A stretch of 64,000 bases of DNA, taken from positions 186,001 through 250,000 of the forward strand of contig NZ_MBTF01000001.1 in the NCBI RefSeq assembly GCF_002013915.1. The letters run 5' to 3'. Origin of the DNA: Mucilaginibacter pedocola (GTDB lineage: Bacteria; Bacteroidota; Bacteroidia; Sphingobacteriales; Sphingobacteriaceae). Below the pieces are notes generated by a model that worked only from the letters and a program-made list of their open reading frames with translations, had not been told where the DNA came from and searched no databases. Below, piece by piece: positions 1-8,296 of this stretch; positions within the stretch are counted from its first letter, which is position 1, and every line of letters begins with the position of its first letter. Both the position numbers and the translations under genes were made by a program.

Positions 1-486
1 ATGAAAAAAATAGTATTGCTGTTTGCCGTAACGCTTCTAAGCCATCAAACCTTTGCTCAATTAAAAGCCGCTGTAAAAGACCTATCCTTCATGGCCGGCA
101 AATGGACGCTGAAACACGAGTGGGGCGATATGGAGGAATTTTGGGGCGCACCGATGGGCGATAATATGGCCAGTATATTCAGATGCGTAAAGGATGGCAA
201 GGTAGTTTTCTACGAGTTTATGGTAATAGAAGAAACGGACGGAGTACCTGTGATGAAGTTGCGCCATTTTAATAAAGGAAGTATTGGTTGGGAAGATAAA
301 GATAGGCCTTACCTTATGCCTGCTATAAAACTTACTAAGAATGAGGTGTTGTTCGAATCGGTAGATAAAACCGTACGGATAACTTACCGCCGTGTAAGCC
401 CTGTTAAGTTGGATTGCATTCTTGATGAGAAAGATAAAAAGGGCGTTTGGAAAAAAGATGTGTTCAATTATTCGCTTAGTAAATAG
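1..486 (+). CDS. secreted DUF6265-like protein
   Basis: Small exported protein of unknown function, 161 residues. Residues 1-19 form a typical Bacteroidota signal peptide ending in TFAQ. The mature part begins with a phrase like FMAGKWTLKH and continues with WGAPMGDNMASIF and a C-terminal beta-rich region, the pattern of the DUF6265 family (lipocalin-like beta barrels by prediction); family membership is from memory of its motifs. The ATG is the first base of the window, so an upstream extension cannot be excluded, but the leader peptide fits this start well. The next gene, an SGNH lipoprotein, starts about 30 bases downstream on the same strand and may be cotranscribed. No catalytic residues are evident. 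Confidence 0.75.
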   Translation: MKKIVLLFAVTLLSHQTFAQLKAAVKDLSFMAGKWTLKHEWGDMEEFWGAPMGDNMASIFRCVKDGKVVFYEFMVIEETDGVPVMKLRHFNKGSIGWEDKDRPYLMPAIKLTKNEVLFESVDKTVRITYRRVSPVKLDCILDEKDKKGVWKKDVFNYSLSK

Positions 487-516
487 TACGGTTAAGCATA
501 TATTTGCTGCATATTG

Positions 517-1284
517 ATGAAGAAACTTTTAAGCTTCCTGTTGGCGGCCTCGATTTTTGGGTGTAAGTACCAACGGCCACCTACGCCGGTGCAAGTGCCG
601 CAAGAATCGCCCGAGGAGAAAGCCGCAAAAGCTTTACTGGCTACTACACCGGTGCCCATTCGGATAGCAGGGAAAGCTTATTTTTTCGGTGATAGTATTA
701 CCGAGGGGTATAACGGCAACATTGTTACGGCGGATAACTGGGTAGCATTGCTGGCAGCCTCGGTTGGCTGGGAGGCAGTAAACCTGGGCATAGGCGGCTC
801 TACACTGGAGTGGAAGATCAATGGCTCGCCTTCGTTGAATAGTATGTATGTACGTGCTGTAAACGAGATACCTGCTAAAACTGATAATGATAAGTATTTG
901 TTTTTTGCCTACGGTATAAATGATGTAGGCTTCAATACACCCGACCTTACAGCCGAACAATTTACAGCCGATTACCAGTTTGTGCTTGATAAGGCCTATG
1001 CGCAAGGCTGGCTGGCCAAGGATATAGTACTGGTAAACATATATTATTGCAACGAGCAATTGGTATTTGGTAAAGGTGTGGTTACACCTGGCCGATTGGC
1101 AGCCTTTAATACGGCATTAAACACCGTAGCTGTTAAGAATGGCACCCGCTTTATAGATATCAACACTTTTATGAAAACCAATGGCGCCGGCTACCTGCTA
1201 TCCGCAGATGGTGTGCACCCTACCAATACCGGGTACGCGGTGATAGCCCGAGGGGTACAAGCAGCTTTGAGTACGTTCCAATAA
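517..1284 (+). CDS. SGNH/GDSL hydrolase lipoprotein
   Basis: Predicted exported esterase/lipase-like hydrolase of 255 residues. A short leader ends in a lipobox-like IFGC (Cys16), suggesting lipid anchoring. SGNH blocks are visible: GDS at 58-60 with nucleophile Ser60, NLGIGG at 89-94 (oxyanion Gly), GIND at 133-136 (Asn135) and DGVH at 231-234 (Asp231/His234), so the catalytic set is complete. The substrate cannot be told; relatives deacetylate carbohydrates or hydrolyse lipids. A TTG codon immediately precedes the chosen ATG and is a less likely start. It follows the DUF6265-like gene closely; the 127-base gap to mtaB holds that gene's promoter-like box. Confidence 0.85.
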   Translation: MKKLLSFLLAASIFGCKYQRPPTPVQVPQESPEEKAAKALLATTPVPIRIAGKAYFFGDSITEGYNGNIVTADNWVALLAASVGWEAVNLGIGGSTLEWKINGSPSLNSMYVRAVNEIPAKTDNDKYLFFAYGINDVGFNTPDLTAEQFTADYQFVLDKAYAQGWLAKDIVLVNIYYCNEQLVFGKGVVTPGRLAAFNTALNTVAVKNGTRFIDINTFMKTNGAGYLLSADGVHPTNTGYAVIARGVQAALSTFQ

Positions 1285-1393
1285 GCTCCCAGTTTTGGTA
1301 CACTTGGTTGGAAATGAGGGGGCATGTCAATGTTTTTACATTTCCGTTAAACAACTAATCTCTACCCTCCAATCAACTAATCTCTAAATTCGC

Positions 1394-1401
1394 TATCTTT
1401 G
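1394..1401 (+). promoter_or_regulatory. -7 promoter element of mtaB
   Basis: TATCTTTG matches the Bacteroidota -7 consensus TANNTTTG and lies 11 bases before the mtaB ATG, giving a very short leader. No good TTTG -33 element is found at the 19-base spacing, so support is partial. Confidence 0.5.
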
Positions 1402-1411
1402 CCGGCTGAAA

Positions 1412-2731
1412 ATGAATAAGAAAGTTGCATTTTATACGCTTGGCTGTAAGCTCAATTACTCGGAGACCTCTTCGATAGGGCGCTTATTTAACCAGGCCGG
1501 CTTCGAAACGGTTGAATTTAGTGAAACGCCGGATGTGTTTGTGATAAACACATGTTCGGTTACCGAGAACGCCGATAAAAAATGCAAAAAGATAGTTAAG
1601 GAAGCGCTGAAAATATCGCCGAACGCCTACGTTACCATTGTAGGTTGCTACGCTCAGTTAAAGCCAAAAGAAATTGCCGAAATACCCGGCGTTGACCTGG
1701 TTTTGGGCGCTGCTGAGAAGTTTCAGATCGTAGATTACCTTACCGATTTAACCAAGAATCCCAAAACATTAGTATACAACCAGCCGGTATCAGAAGCTAA
1801 TGAGTTCGTACCTTCATTCTCGTATGGCGACCGCACGCGTACTTTCTTGAAAGTTCAGGATGGCTGCGATTACTCTTGTTCCTTTTGCACCATACCATTG
1901 GCCCGTGGCGCAAGCCGCAGCGATACCATTGAGAATGCAGTAGCGCAAGCGAGAGAAATAGCTGCATCGGGTGTGAAAGAAATTGTTTTAACAGGGGTGA
2001 ACCTTGGCGATTTCGGCATCCGCAATGGCCAGCGCGAGGATAAGTTCTTCGATTTGGTAAAGGCTTTGGATGAGGTGGAAGGCATTGAGCGTATCCGCAT
2101 ATCATCGATAGAGCCAAACCTGTTGAGCGATGAGATCATAGAGTTTGTGAGCACTTCTAAAAGGTTCGTTCCGCATTTCCATATTCCGCTGCAATCGGGT
2201 TCCGATAAAATTTTAGGCTTAATGCGCCGCCGTTACAAGCGCGACCTTTACGCCAGTCGCGTGGCTAAAATAAAAGAGGTAATGCCGCATTGCTGCATAG
2301 GTGTAGATGTGATCGTAGGTTTCCCCGGCGAAACGCGTGAAGATTTTGTAGATACCTACAACTTCCTAAACGGGCTGGATATATCATACTTGCACGTATT
2401 CACCTATTCGGAACGCGAAAATACTTTGGCCGCCGAAATGAAAGGTGCCGTACCGGGCAGTACCCGTGCCGACAGGAGCAAAATGCTGCACATTTTGTCC
2501 GACAAAAAACGCCGTGCCTTTTACGAAACCCAGTTAGGTAAAACCGACGAGGTGTTGTTTGAGGGCGACATAAAGGACGGCTACATGCACGGCTTTACCC
2601 GCAACTATGTAAAGGTGCGTGCCAAGTACGATCCTGTGCTGGTAAACGAAATTAAGGCAGTCCACTTAACCGAAATTTCACCCGACGGTGATGTTGAAAT
2701 AACAGAGAGCGCAGAAATATTAGTGCATTAA
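1412..2731 (+). CDS. mtaB: tRNA t6A37 methylthiotransferase MtaB
   Basis: Radical-SAM enzyme that adds a methylthio group to t6A at position 37 of ANN-decoding tRNAs, giving ms2t6A. The three-domain layout is intact in 439 residues: an N-terminal MTTase domain with the Cys triad C12, C48 and C79; a radical-SAM domain with CxxxCxxC at C152/C156/C159 that binds the second 4Fe-4S cluster; and a C-terminal TRAM-like RNA-binding region from about 370. The opening TLGCKLNYSET and the DGCDYSCSFC motif point to MtaB rather than RimO or MiaB. The ATG follows a TATCTTTG box closely. lgt begins 30 bases downstream on the same strand. Confidence 0.95.
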   Translation: MNKKVAFYTLGCKLNYSETSSIGRLFNQAGFETVEFSETPDVFVINTCSVTENADKKCKKIVKEALKISPNAYVTIVGCYAQLKPKEIAEIPGVDLVLGAAEKFQIVDYLTDLTKNPKTLVYNQPVSEANEFVPSFSYGDRTRTFLKVQDGCDYSCSFCTIPLARGASRSDTIENAVAQAREIAASGVKEIVLTGVNLGDFGIRNGQREDKFFDLVKALDEVEGIERIRISSIEPNLLSDEIIEFVSTSKRFVPHFHIPLQSGSDKILGLMRRRYKRDLYASRVAKIKEVMPHCCIGVDVIVGFPGETREDFVDTYNFLNGLDISYLHVFTYSERENTLAAEMKGAVPGSTRADRSKMLHILSDKKRRAFYETQLGKTDEVLFEGDIKDGYMHGFTRNYVKVRAKYDPVLVNEIKAVHLTEISPDGDVEITESAEILVH

Positions 2732-2761
2732 GCCTATATTCGCCCTCACAAAACACAGGCA

Positions 2762-3934
2762 ATGTTTCCAACCCTTTCCTCGCTCATTCAATATTTCACA
2801 GGGGTAAATATCCCGCTTCCTATACAAACTTTCGGCTTTTTTGTGGCGCTGGCCTTTATGGCGGCCTATTGGGCTTTTACCAAAGAGTTTCAGCGTAAAG
2901 AAGCTGCCGGTTATATCAAATCTTTCCAAAAAGATGTAATGGTGGGCGAGCCGGCTTCAACCGGCGAACTGGTTGGTAACGGTTTATTCGGATTTGTATT
3001 CGGGTATAAGGTATTCGATGCGATATTTAATTATTCGGCATTGATAGATAGCCCGCAGGACTTTTTGCTTTCCACCCGCGGTAACTGGTTCGGCGGTATA
3101 CTTTGTGCTGCCGGTTTTGCTTACTGGGCTTATTACGAAGCTAACAAACAAAAATTGGCTCAGCCTAAAAAGGAACGCGTTACAGTGCATCCCCACGAGC
3201 TAATGGGCAGCATATTGCTTTGGGCAGCTATATTCGGTTTTGCAGGTGCGAAGCTGTTTAACGCATTAGAAAATTGGGACGAGTTTATGCGCGACCCTGT
3301 GGGTATGCTTATAGGCTTTAGCGGTTTAACATTCTACGGTGGGTTAATTTGTGGTGGTGCTGCGGTATTGTACGTTGCCCATAAACACGATGTAAAGCCA
3401 CTGGATATGCTGGATATTGGCGCGGCAGGTATGATGCTTTCTTACGCACTGGGCAGGGTAGGCTGCCAAATGTCGGGCGATGGCGATTGGGGTATCCCCA
3501 ACCTTGCCGCTAAACCAGGCTGGCTAAGCTGGGCACCCGATTGGATGTGGAGCTTTAAATTCCCACACAACGTAAACGAGGTTGACCCGGGAAACCGCAT
3601 TGCAGATTGCGTTGGCAAGTTTTGTAACGAACTAAGGCTACCCGTATATCCAACATCTTTCTACGAATCGGTAATTTGCCTTTTGCTATTCTTCTTCATC
3701 TGGAAAATTCGCCACCGCGTAAAAGCGCCTGGTGCCTTGTTCGGTGTATATATGATACTGGCAGGCGTAGAGCGTTTCCTGATAGAGCTGATACGCGTAA
3801 ACACTAAGTATGTAGTAGCGGGTGTATCATTCACCCAAGCGGAAATGATATCGGTTATTATGGTTTTAGGCGGCTCGGCGCTGATATACTTCGGTAATGC
3901 CCGTTATAAGAAAACTACAGTAGCTAATGGCTAA
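2762..3934 (+). CDS. lgt: prolipoprotein diacylglyceryl transferase
   Basis: Inner-membrane enzyme that transfers diacylglycerol from phosphatidylglycerol to the lipobox Cys of prolipoproteins, the first step of lipoprotein maturation. Multiple hydrophobic segments run through 390 residues. The GRxG signature appears as [16 protein letters not shown] at about 229-244, with the usual Asn replaced by Cys, and an FYGGL motif lies at 191-195. Its length exceeds the roughly 260-290 residues of proteobacterial Lgt, which I believe is common in the long Bacteroidota form with inserts in the first and last thirds. It overlaps the following GtrA gene by 8 bases, so coupled translation is likely. Many lipoproteins in this window would be its substrates. 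Confidence 0.92.
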   Translation: MFPTLSSLIQYFTGVNIPLPIQTFGFFVALAFMAAYWAFTKEFQRKEAAGYIKSFQKDVMVGEPASTGELVGNGLFGFVFGYKVFDAIFNYSALIDSPQDFLLSTRGNWFGGILCAAGFAYWAYYEANKQKLAQPKKERVTVHPHELMGSILLWAAIFGFAGAKLFNALENWDEFMRDPVGMLIGFSGLTFYGGLICGGAAVLYVAHKHDVKPLDMLDIGAAGMMLSYALGRVGCQMSGDGDWGIPNLAAKPGWLSWAPDWMWSFKFPHNVNEVDPGNRIADCVGKFCNELRLPVYPTSFYESVICLLLFFFIWKIRHRVKAPGALFGVYMILAGVERFLIELIRVNTKYVVAGVSFTQAEMISVIMVLGGSALIYFGNARYKKTTVANG

Positions 3935-4418
3935 TAGTGTTCTGCAAAAGCTGGCTAAAAATTCTGTATTGCGTTTTCTGCTATCGGCAGGTACAGGCTT
4001 TTTGGCAGATATGGTTGCTTTTTACCTGCTGTTTCATTTCGTGTTTACTGATACCACCTACAGCTTTGGCTTTACGGAAGTACGTAATTCTTCTATATCC
4101 CTCGCCATATCGTATACACTCGGCGTTTGTATCAATTTTTTGATGACCAAATTCCTGGTATTCAAACAGTCTAAATCCTCGCCGGTTAAGCAGTTCATCC
4201 GCTTTGCATCGGTAGCTTTTTTAGGCTTTTTTGCCAATCTTGGCGTGCTTAAATTGTTGATACAAGAAGTAGGCATATACCCGCCTTATGCACGTGCCGG
4301 GGCGGCATTGAGTTTGTTTGTGGCAAGCTATTTTGTACACAAAGCCTTCTCATTCAGTTTATCATTACGCCAACATCAACCGCATGACACTCAACCCCAT
4401 CATCAGCCAGGTAACTGA
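3927..4418 (+). CDS. GtrA-family membrane protein
   Basis: Four-helix inner-membrane protein of 163 residues. Hydrophobic stretches lie near 14-38, 52-70, 88-108 and 118-138, with the family-like phrases [19 protein letters not shown] and [12 protein letters not shown]. GtrA proteins are thought to help move lipid-linked sugars across the membrane for polysaccharide or O-antigen glucosylation; the client here is unknown. It starts within the last codons of lgt and its end overlaps the next gene by 35 bases, so the three form a tight operon. The C-terminal tail is His/Gln-rich ([15 protein letters not shown]) because it shares DNA with the start of the next gene. Confidence 0.85.
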   Translation: MANSVLQKLAKNSVLRFLLSAGTGFLADMVAFYLLFHFVFTDTTYSFGFTEVRNSSISLAISYTLGVCINFLMTKFLVFKQSKSSPVKQFIRFASVAFLGFFANLGVLKLLIQEVGIYPPYARAGAALSLFVASYFVHKAFSFSLSLRQHQPHDTQPHHQPGN

Positions 4419-5172
4419 AGTTGCCCGAGAAGCAGGCCAGTTCATCCGTACCGAAAGGGCAACTTTTGATGCCGACAGAATAGAGTACAAAGGCCTCAAC
4501 GACCTGGTATCGTACGTGGACAAAACCGCCGAGCAAAAAATAGTAGCCGGGCTGGAAAAGATACTCCCCGAAGCAGGCTTTATCACCGAAGAAAAAACTA
4601 CTACCAAATTTGGCGATACCTATAACTGGATAATCGACCCGCTGGATGGCACTACTAATTTTATCCACGGCCTGCCCGTATTCTCGGTAAGCATAGGCCT
4701 GCAAAAGAATGATGAATTGGTGTTAGGCGTGGTATACGAAGTATGCCAGGACGAATGCTTTTATGCCCACGTTGATTCGCCAGCTTACCTCAACGGTAAA
4801 GAAATAAAAGTAAGCAACAAGCCCACCGTTGCCGATAGCCTGATAGCCACAGGTTTCCCTTATTACGATTTTAGCAAACAAGCCCAATACATCCAACTAT
4901 TCACCGAACTGATGCGCAATTGCCACGGCCTACGCCGCTTGGGTTCTGCTGCGGTAGACCTGGCTTATACAGCATGCGGTAGGTTCGAAAGTTTCTTTGA
5001 ATATAACCTTAACCCGTGGGACGTAGCAGGCGGCATAGTCATCGTTAAACAAGCCGGTGGCCAGGTAGTAAACTTTAAAGGCGGCGCTGAGGTATTAAAC
5101 ACCCGCGAACTGTTAGCTACTAATGGTAGGATAACTGGGGAGATGCTGGAGTATATTAAAAAATTCTTCTGA
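4384..5172 (+). CDS. inositol monophosphatase family protein
   Basis: Mg-dependent phosphatase of the IMPase/SuhB superfamily, 262 residues. Metal-binding motifs are present: EE at 69-70, DPLDGT at 85-90, and WDVAGG in the C-terminal third. Possible substrates are inositol phosphates or nucleotide 3'-phosphate (CysQ-like); the sequence does not decide. An upstream in-frame ATG at 4318 exists, but the ATG at 4384 matches the family N-terminus ([20 protein letters not shown]) and is preferred. It overlaps the GtrA gene by 35 bases. A strong hairpin terminator lies 165 bases downstream. Confidence 0.88.
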   Translation: MTLNPIISQVTEVAREAGQFIRTERATFDADRIEYKGLNDLVSYVDKTAEQKIVAGLEKILPEAGFITEEKTTTKFGDTYNWIIDPLDGTTNFIHGLPVFSVSIGLQKNDELVLGVVYEVCQDECFYAHVDSPAYLNGKEIKVSNKPTVADSLIATGFPYYDFSKQAQYIQLFTELMRNCHGLRRLGSAAVDLAYTACGRFESFFEYNLNPWDVAGGIVIVKQAGGQVVNFKGGAEVLNTRELLATNGRITGEMLEYIKKFF

Positions 5173-5227
5173 TTTTTTGGGATCTCACCGATTATTGATG
5201 ATTCCACCGATGCTTATTTTGGTGAGT

Positions 5228-5327
5228 GAGTGAACACTAATTTGCTCTGATTTTTCAAATTTCACGAATGGCATTTCCCGCTTTAATTTGAGAAAATTTG
5301 AATAATTTGTGCAATTCGTGTTCACTC
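5228..5327 (+). repeat. GAGTGAACAC-type inverted repeat element
   Basis: Arms GAGTGAACACTAATT (5228-5242) and AATTCGTGTTCACTC (5313-5327) are inverted copies with one mismatch. The same arms occur at 39857-40051, and direct copies lie at 25596-25715. The element lies between the convergent imp-like and nifU-like genes. Confidence 0.7.
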
Positions 5328-5337
5328 GAATAAAAAC

Positions 5338-5373
5338 GCCGATTTGAATCATCTTCAAATCGGCATTCTTTTT
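5338..5373. terminator. bidirectional rho-independent terminator
   Basis: Perfect 11-bp stem GCCGATTTGAA / TTCAAATCGGC with a 5-base loop. It is followed by ATTCTTTTT on the plus strand and by GTTTTTATT on the minus strand. It can serve both the inositol-phosphatase-like gene and the convergent nifU-like gene. Confidence 0.85.
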
Positions 5374-5434
5374 ATCTGTGAAATCTCTTTTTTATCGGTG
5401 GAATCATCAAAATAAAATCGGTGGAATCACACAA

Positions 5435-5986
5435 TTACAGGGCTTCAGAAACCACCTCAGTAACCTCAGGCACCATGCGTTTCAACAGGTTTTCGATACC
5501 GGCTTTAAGTGTTACGGTTGATGATGGGCAACCACTGCACGATCCGCGCAACTCTACGGTAACCACACCTTCGTCGAACGAGCGGTAGCTGATAGCGCCG
5601 CCATCCTGCTCAACAGCCGGGCGAACGTAATCGTTCAATATCTGCTGAATTTTTATTTCGGTTTCAGTACCCTCAAATTCAACATCGGCGGCCTGCTCAA
5701 TTTCCTGTACTTTCAGTTCAGCTTCTACTGCACCTTTAACAAACTCTTTCAGTATCGGCTCAATATCATTCCATTCGCTGCCTTCGGTTTTGGTAACAGT
5801 AACAAAGTTGCTGGCAAAGAACACACCGTTAACAAACGAGAATTTATAAAGCTCTTTAGCAAAAGGCGACTTTTCAGCAGCTTCTTTGGTGGCATAATCA
5901 ACACTGCCGTTTATGAGCAACTTGTTCACAATGAACTTCATAGTTGCCGGGTTTGGCGTGCCTTCGGTATATACGTTGATATTCAT
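5435..5986 (-). CDS. NifU/Nfu-type iron-sulfur cluster scaffold
   Basis: Fe-S carrier of 183 residues with two parts: an Nfu N-terminal domain (about 1-90, with the diagnostic EGTPNPATMKFI) and a C-terminal NifU domain (about 110-183) carrying the cluster-binding CxxC at C150/C153 in the phrase CSGCPSS. Known relatives bind a 4Fe-4S cluster at a dimer interface and deliver it to apo-enzymes; MtaB nearby is the kind of client such a protein could serve, but no direct link is shown. The start at 5986 gives the canonical MNINVYTEGTPNP opening. purB lies 120 bases upstream on the same strand. The terminator at 5338-5373 follows. Confidence 0.9.
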   Translation of the reverse strand: MNINVYTEGTPNPATMKFIVNKLLINGSVDYATKEAAEKSPFAKELYKFSFVNGVFFASNFVTVTKTEGSEWNDIEPILKEFVKGAVEAELKVQEIEQAADVEFEGTETEIKIQQILNDYVRPAVEQDGGAISYRSFDEGVVTVELRGSCSGCPSSTVTLKAGIENLLKRMVPEVTEVVSEAL

Positions 5987-6080
5987 GGATGTTCAATTTT
6001 AATAAGTTAACAAATGTAATCAGCTTTTTGATTGCTGATGCAGGTCAGGTTTAGTTTTACGCGACACTGACACTCTCTTA

Positions 6081-6107
6081 CTCCCCCTTCAGGGGGCTGG
6101 GGGGGCT
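6081..6107. repeat. C-rich hairpin repeat abutting purB stop
   Basis: CTCCCCCTTCAGGGGG followed by CTGGGGGGGCT. Read from the minus strand it begins directly after the purB stop codon and contains the small hairpin CCCCC-TGAA-GGGGG. Two closely similar copies in inverted orientation flank the copA-rnhA gap (30113-30138 and 30196-30223). Confidence 0.7.
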
Positions 6108-7451
6108 CTATATCCCCGTATAATTCGATGGCGTAATAGCCTTCAACTCCTCTTTAACGCTGTCGCTCACATCCAAAGTATCCACAAACTCGGCAATGGT
6201 TTGGGCATTTACCTGCGTATTGGTACGGGTAAGTTCCTTTAAAGCTTCGTAAGGATTTGGATAAGCTTCGCGACGTAGGATGGTTTGTATAGCTTCGGCA
6301 ACTACAGCCCAGTTGGCTTCCAAATGTGCGTTAATAGCGCTCTCGTTCAGCAGCAGTTTATTCAAGCCTTTTATGGTCGATTTAAAGGCGATGATGGTAT
6401 GCGCTACCGGTACGCCAATGTTGCGCAATACGGTAGAGTCGGTAAGATCGCGCTGCAGGCGGGAGATAGGTAATTTGGCGGCAAGGTGCTCAAACATCGC
6501 GTTAGCCATACCCAGGTTGCCCTCGCTGTTCTCAAAATCTATCGGGTTTACTTTATGCGGCATGGCCGATGAACCTACTTCGCCGGCTTTAATTTTTTGC
6601 TTAAAGTAGTTCATGGATATGTAGGTCCACACGTCCCGGTCAAGATCGATAATGATGTTGTTGATGCGTTTAAGGGCATCGCATTGTGCAGCAAAATTAT
6701 CGTAATGCTCTATCTGGGTAGTAAACTGCGAACGGTGCAGGCCCAAAATATCGTTCACAAAATGGTTGCCGAAGGCTTTCCAGTCGGTAGTAGGGTAAGC
6801 TACTTTGTGTGCATTAAAATTACCGGTAGCCCCGCCAAACTTGGCAGAATAAGGTACCGCACGCAGCAGTTGGAGTTGAGCCACCAGGCGTTCTACAAAT
6901 ACTTCTATCTCTTTACCCAAACGCGTTGGCGACGCGGGTTGCCCGTGGGTATGTGCCAGCATAGGCACGTGTGCCCATTCAGCAGCAAAATGCCTCAATG
7001 TATCTATCAGGCTGTGCAGCAGCGGGATGTAAACATCATCAATAGCTACCTTAAATGAATAGGGGATAGCCGTGTTGTTAATATCCTGAGAGGTTAAGCC
7101 GAAGTGGATAAATTCTTTAAAATCCTGGAGATGCAGTTCGTCGAATTTCTTTTTGATGAAATACTCCACCGCCTTCACATCGTGGTTGGTCACTTTCTCA
7201 ATGCCTTTTATTTCGGCTGCATCCGCTTCCGAAAAATTGCGGTATATGTCGCGTAACTTTTCGCTTTGGGTGCCGTCAAAAAGTTCCAGTTGCGGCACGG
7301 GCAGCTGATGCAGGGCTATAAAGTATTCTATTTCAACAAATACCCTGTATTTTATTAAGGCGAACTCTGAAAAATAAGGCGCTAATTCTGCTGTAGCATT
7401 ACGGTAGCGGCCATCGATGGGAGATATAGCGGTTAGGGAATTCAATTCCAT
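6108..7451 (-). CDS. purB: adenylosuccinate lyase
   Basis: Fumarase/aspartase superfamily lyase acting twice in purine synthesis: SAICAR to AICAR plus fumarate, and adenylosuccinate to AMP plus fumarate. At 447 residues it is the normal length. The family signature SSAMPHKVNPIDFENSEGN is at about 290-308 with its flexible-loop catalytic Ser, and the N-terminus LTAISPIDGRYRN is typical of the PurB group. A histidine-rich stretch LAHTHGQPASPT in the middle carries the general-acid His. The ATG is preceded at 18 bases by a TATCTTTG box. A divergent tetR gene lies 133 bases away. A C-rich repeat begins immediately after the stop codon. Confidence 0.96.
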   Translation of the reverse strand: MELNSLTAISPIDGRYRNATAELAPYFSEFALIKYRVFVEIEYFIALHQLPVPQLELFDGTQSEKLRDIYRNFSEADAAEIKGIEKVTNHDVKAVEYFIKKKFDELHLQDFKEFIHFGLTSQDINNTAIPYSFKVAIDDVYIPLLHSLIDTLRHFAAEWAHVPMLAHTHGQPASPTRLGKEIEVFVERLVAQLQLLRAVPYSAKFGGATGNFNAHKVAYPTTDWKAFGNHFVNDILGLHRSQFTTQIEHYDNFAAQCDALKRINNIIIDLDRDVWTYISMNYFKQKIKAGEVGSSAMPHKVNPIDFENSEGNLGMANAMFEHLAAKLPISRLQRDLTDSTVLRNIGVPVAHTIIAFKSTIKGLNKLLLNESAINAHLEANWAVVAEAIQTILRREAYPNPYEALKELTRTNTQVNAQTIAEFVDTLDVSDSVKEELKAITPSNYTGI

Positions 7452-7468
7452 TGAGAATAAGTTTTTTG

Positions 7469-7476
7469 CAAAGATA
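7469..7476 (-). promoter_or_regulatory. -7 promoter element of purB
   Basis: On the minus strand this reads TATCTTTG, matching TANNTTTG, 17 bases before the purB start codon. No clear TTTG is seen at the -33 position. Confidence 0.45.
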
Positions 7477-7532
7477 ACATTTTGAATTTTAGGAGGGGTT
7501 TTTGTGGCTTTGTCAGTACAAAGTAAATTGCG

Positions 7533-7571
7533 ATGGAAACTTTGTAATCTAAAAATGTTTCCATAGTTTTG
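7533..7571 (+). promoter_or_regulatory. tetR/efflux operon promoter with operator dyad
   Basis: A full Bacteroidota promoter: -33 TTTG at 7541-7544, a 19-base spacer, and -7 TAGTTTTG at 7564-7571. Arms ATGGAAAC (7533-7540) and GTTTCCAT (7557-7564) form a perfect 8-bp inverted repeat spanning the -33 element and touching the -7. This placement suggests autorepression by the downstream TetR. A second small dyad, TTGAC/GTCAA (7569-7585), runs into the start codon. The predicted leader is only about ten bases long. Confidence 0.7.
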
Positions 7572-7584
7572 ACTCGTAAAGTCA

Positions 7585-8199
7585 ATGAGTCAGGAAGAAA
7601 GAATAATCAAAGGCGCGCTCGACCTGTTTTTGCAGGCCGGCATCAAAAGCGTTACTATGGACGATATTGCCCGCCACCTCGGCATGTCTAAAAAAACCAT
7701 CTATCAATATTTCGGAGACAAGAATGAATTGGTTGTTGCGCTTGTGAAAGACAGGTTAAAGGAGGACGAGGCGCAAATAAATGCCATGATAGAGAGTGCC
7801 TCAAACGTGGTAGAGGAGATGCTTAATATGATGAAGTGCTCTGAGGATATCCTATCGCGCGTAAACCCCATCGTTTTTCATGATATGCAGAAATACCATC
7901 CCGAGGCCTGGGAAGAGTTTCAAAAGTTTAAATCGCATGTTTTGATAGAGAAACTGGAGCAGCTATTAGCCAAAGGCATGGCGGAGGGCGTAATAAGGAA
8001 AGATCTTGATGTAAAGATACTGGCTACCATGCGCGTAAACCAGGTAGAGATGGGTTTTAATACCGCCATATTCCCTATTTCGCATTTCAACTCGTGGAAG
8101 GTACAGTTGCAGCTTTTAGAGCATTTTAACTACGGTATATGTACTATAAAGGGGCACGAACTGCTCGATCAGTATAAAAAAGACAATGTATTACAATAA
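7585..8199 (+). CDS. TetR/AcrR regulator of efflux operon
   Basis: DNA-binding repressor of 204 residues. The N-terminal helix-turn-helix spans about 24-45 (TMDDIARHLGMSKKTIYQYF), and the remainder is the helical ligand-binding/dimer domain, which is poorly conserved. It heads a same-strand cluster with TolC, adaptor and RND pump genes, 97 bases before the first. The dyad at 7533-7564 overlapping its own promoter makes autorepression and control of the pump genes likely, with relief by a pump substrate. No effector can be named from the sequence. Confidence 0.88.
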   Translation: MSQEERIIKGALDLFLQAGIKSVTMDDIARHLGMSKKTIYQYFGDKNELVVALVKDRLKEDEAQINAMIESASNVVEEMLNMMKCSEDILSRVNPIVFHDMQKYHPEAWEEFQKFKSHVLIEKLEQLLAKGMAEGVIRKDLDVKILATMRVNQVEMGFNTAIFPISHFNSWKVQLQLLEHFNYGICTIKGHELLDQYKKDNVLQ

Positions 8200-8296
8200 A
8201 TAATTCTGCTGCTGACATAGGGCTGTCAACACTAAATGGTTCTTTGCTGGCATAAAACAATAAAATAACAAACCTATCATATATAACCCACAACAA

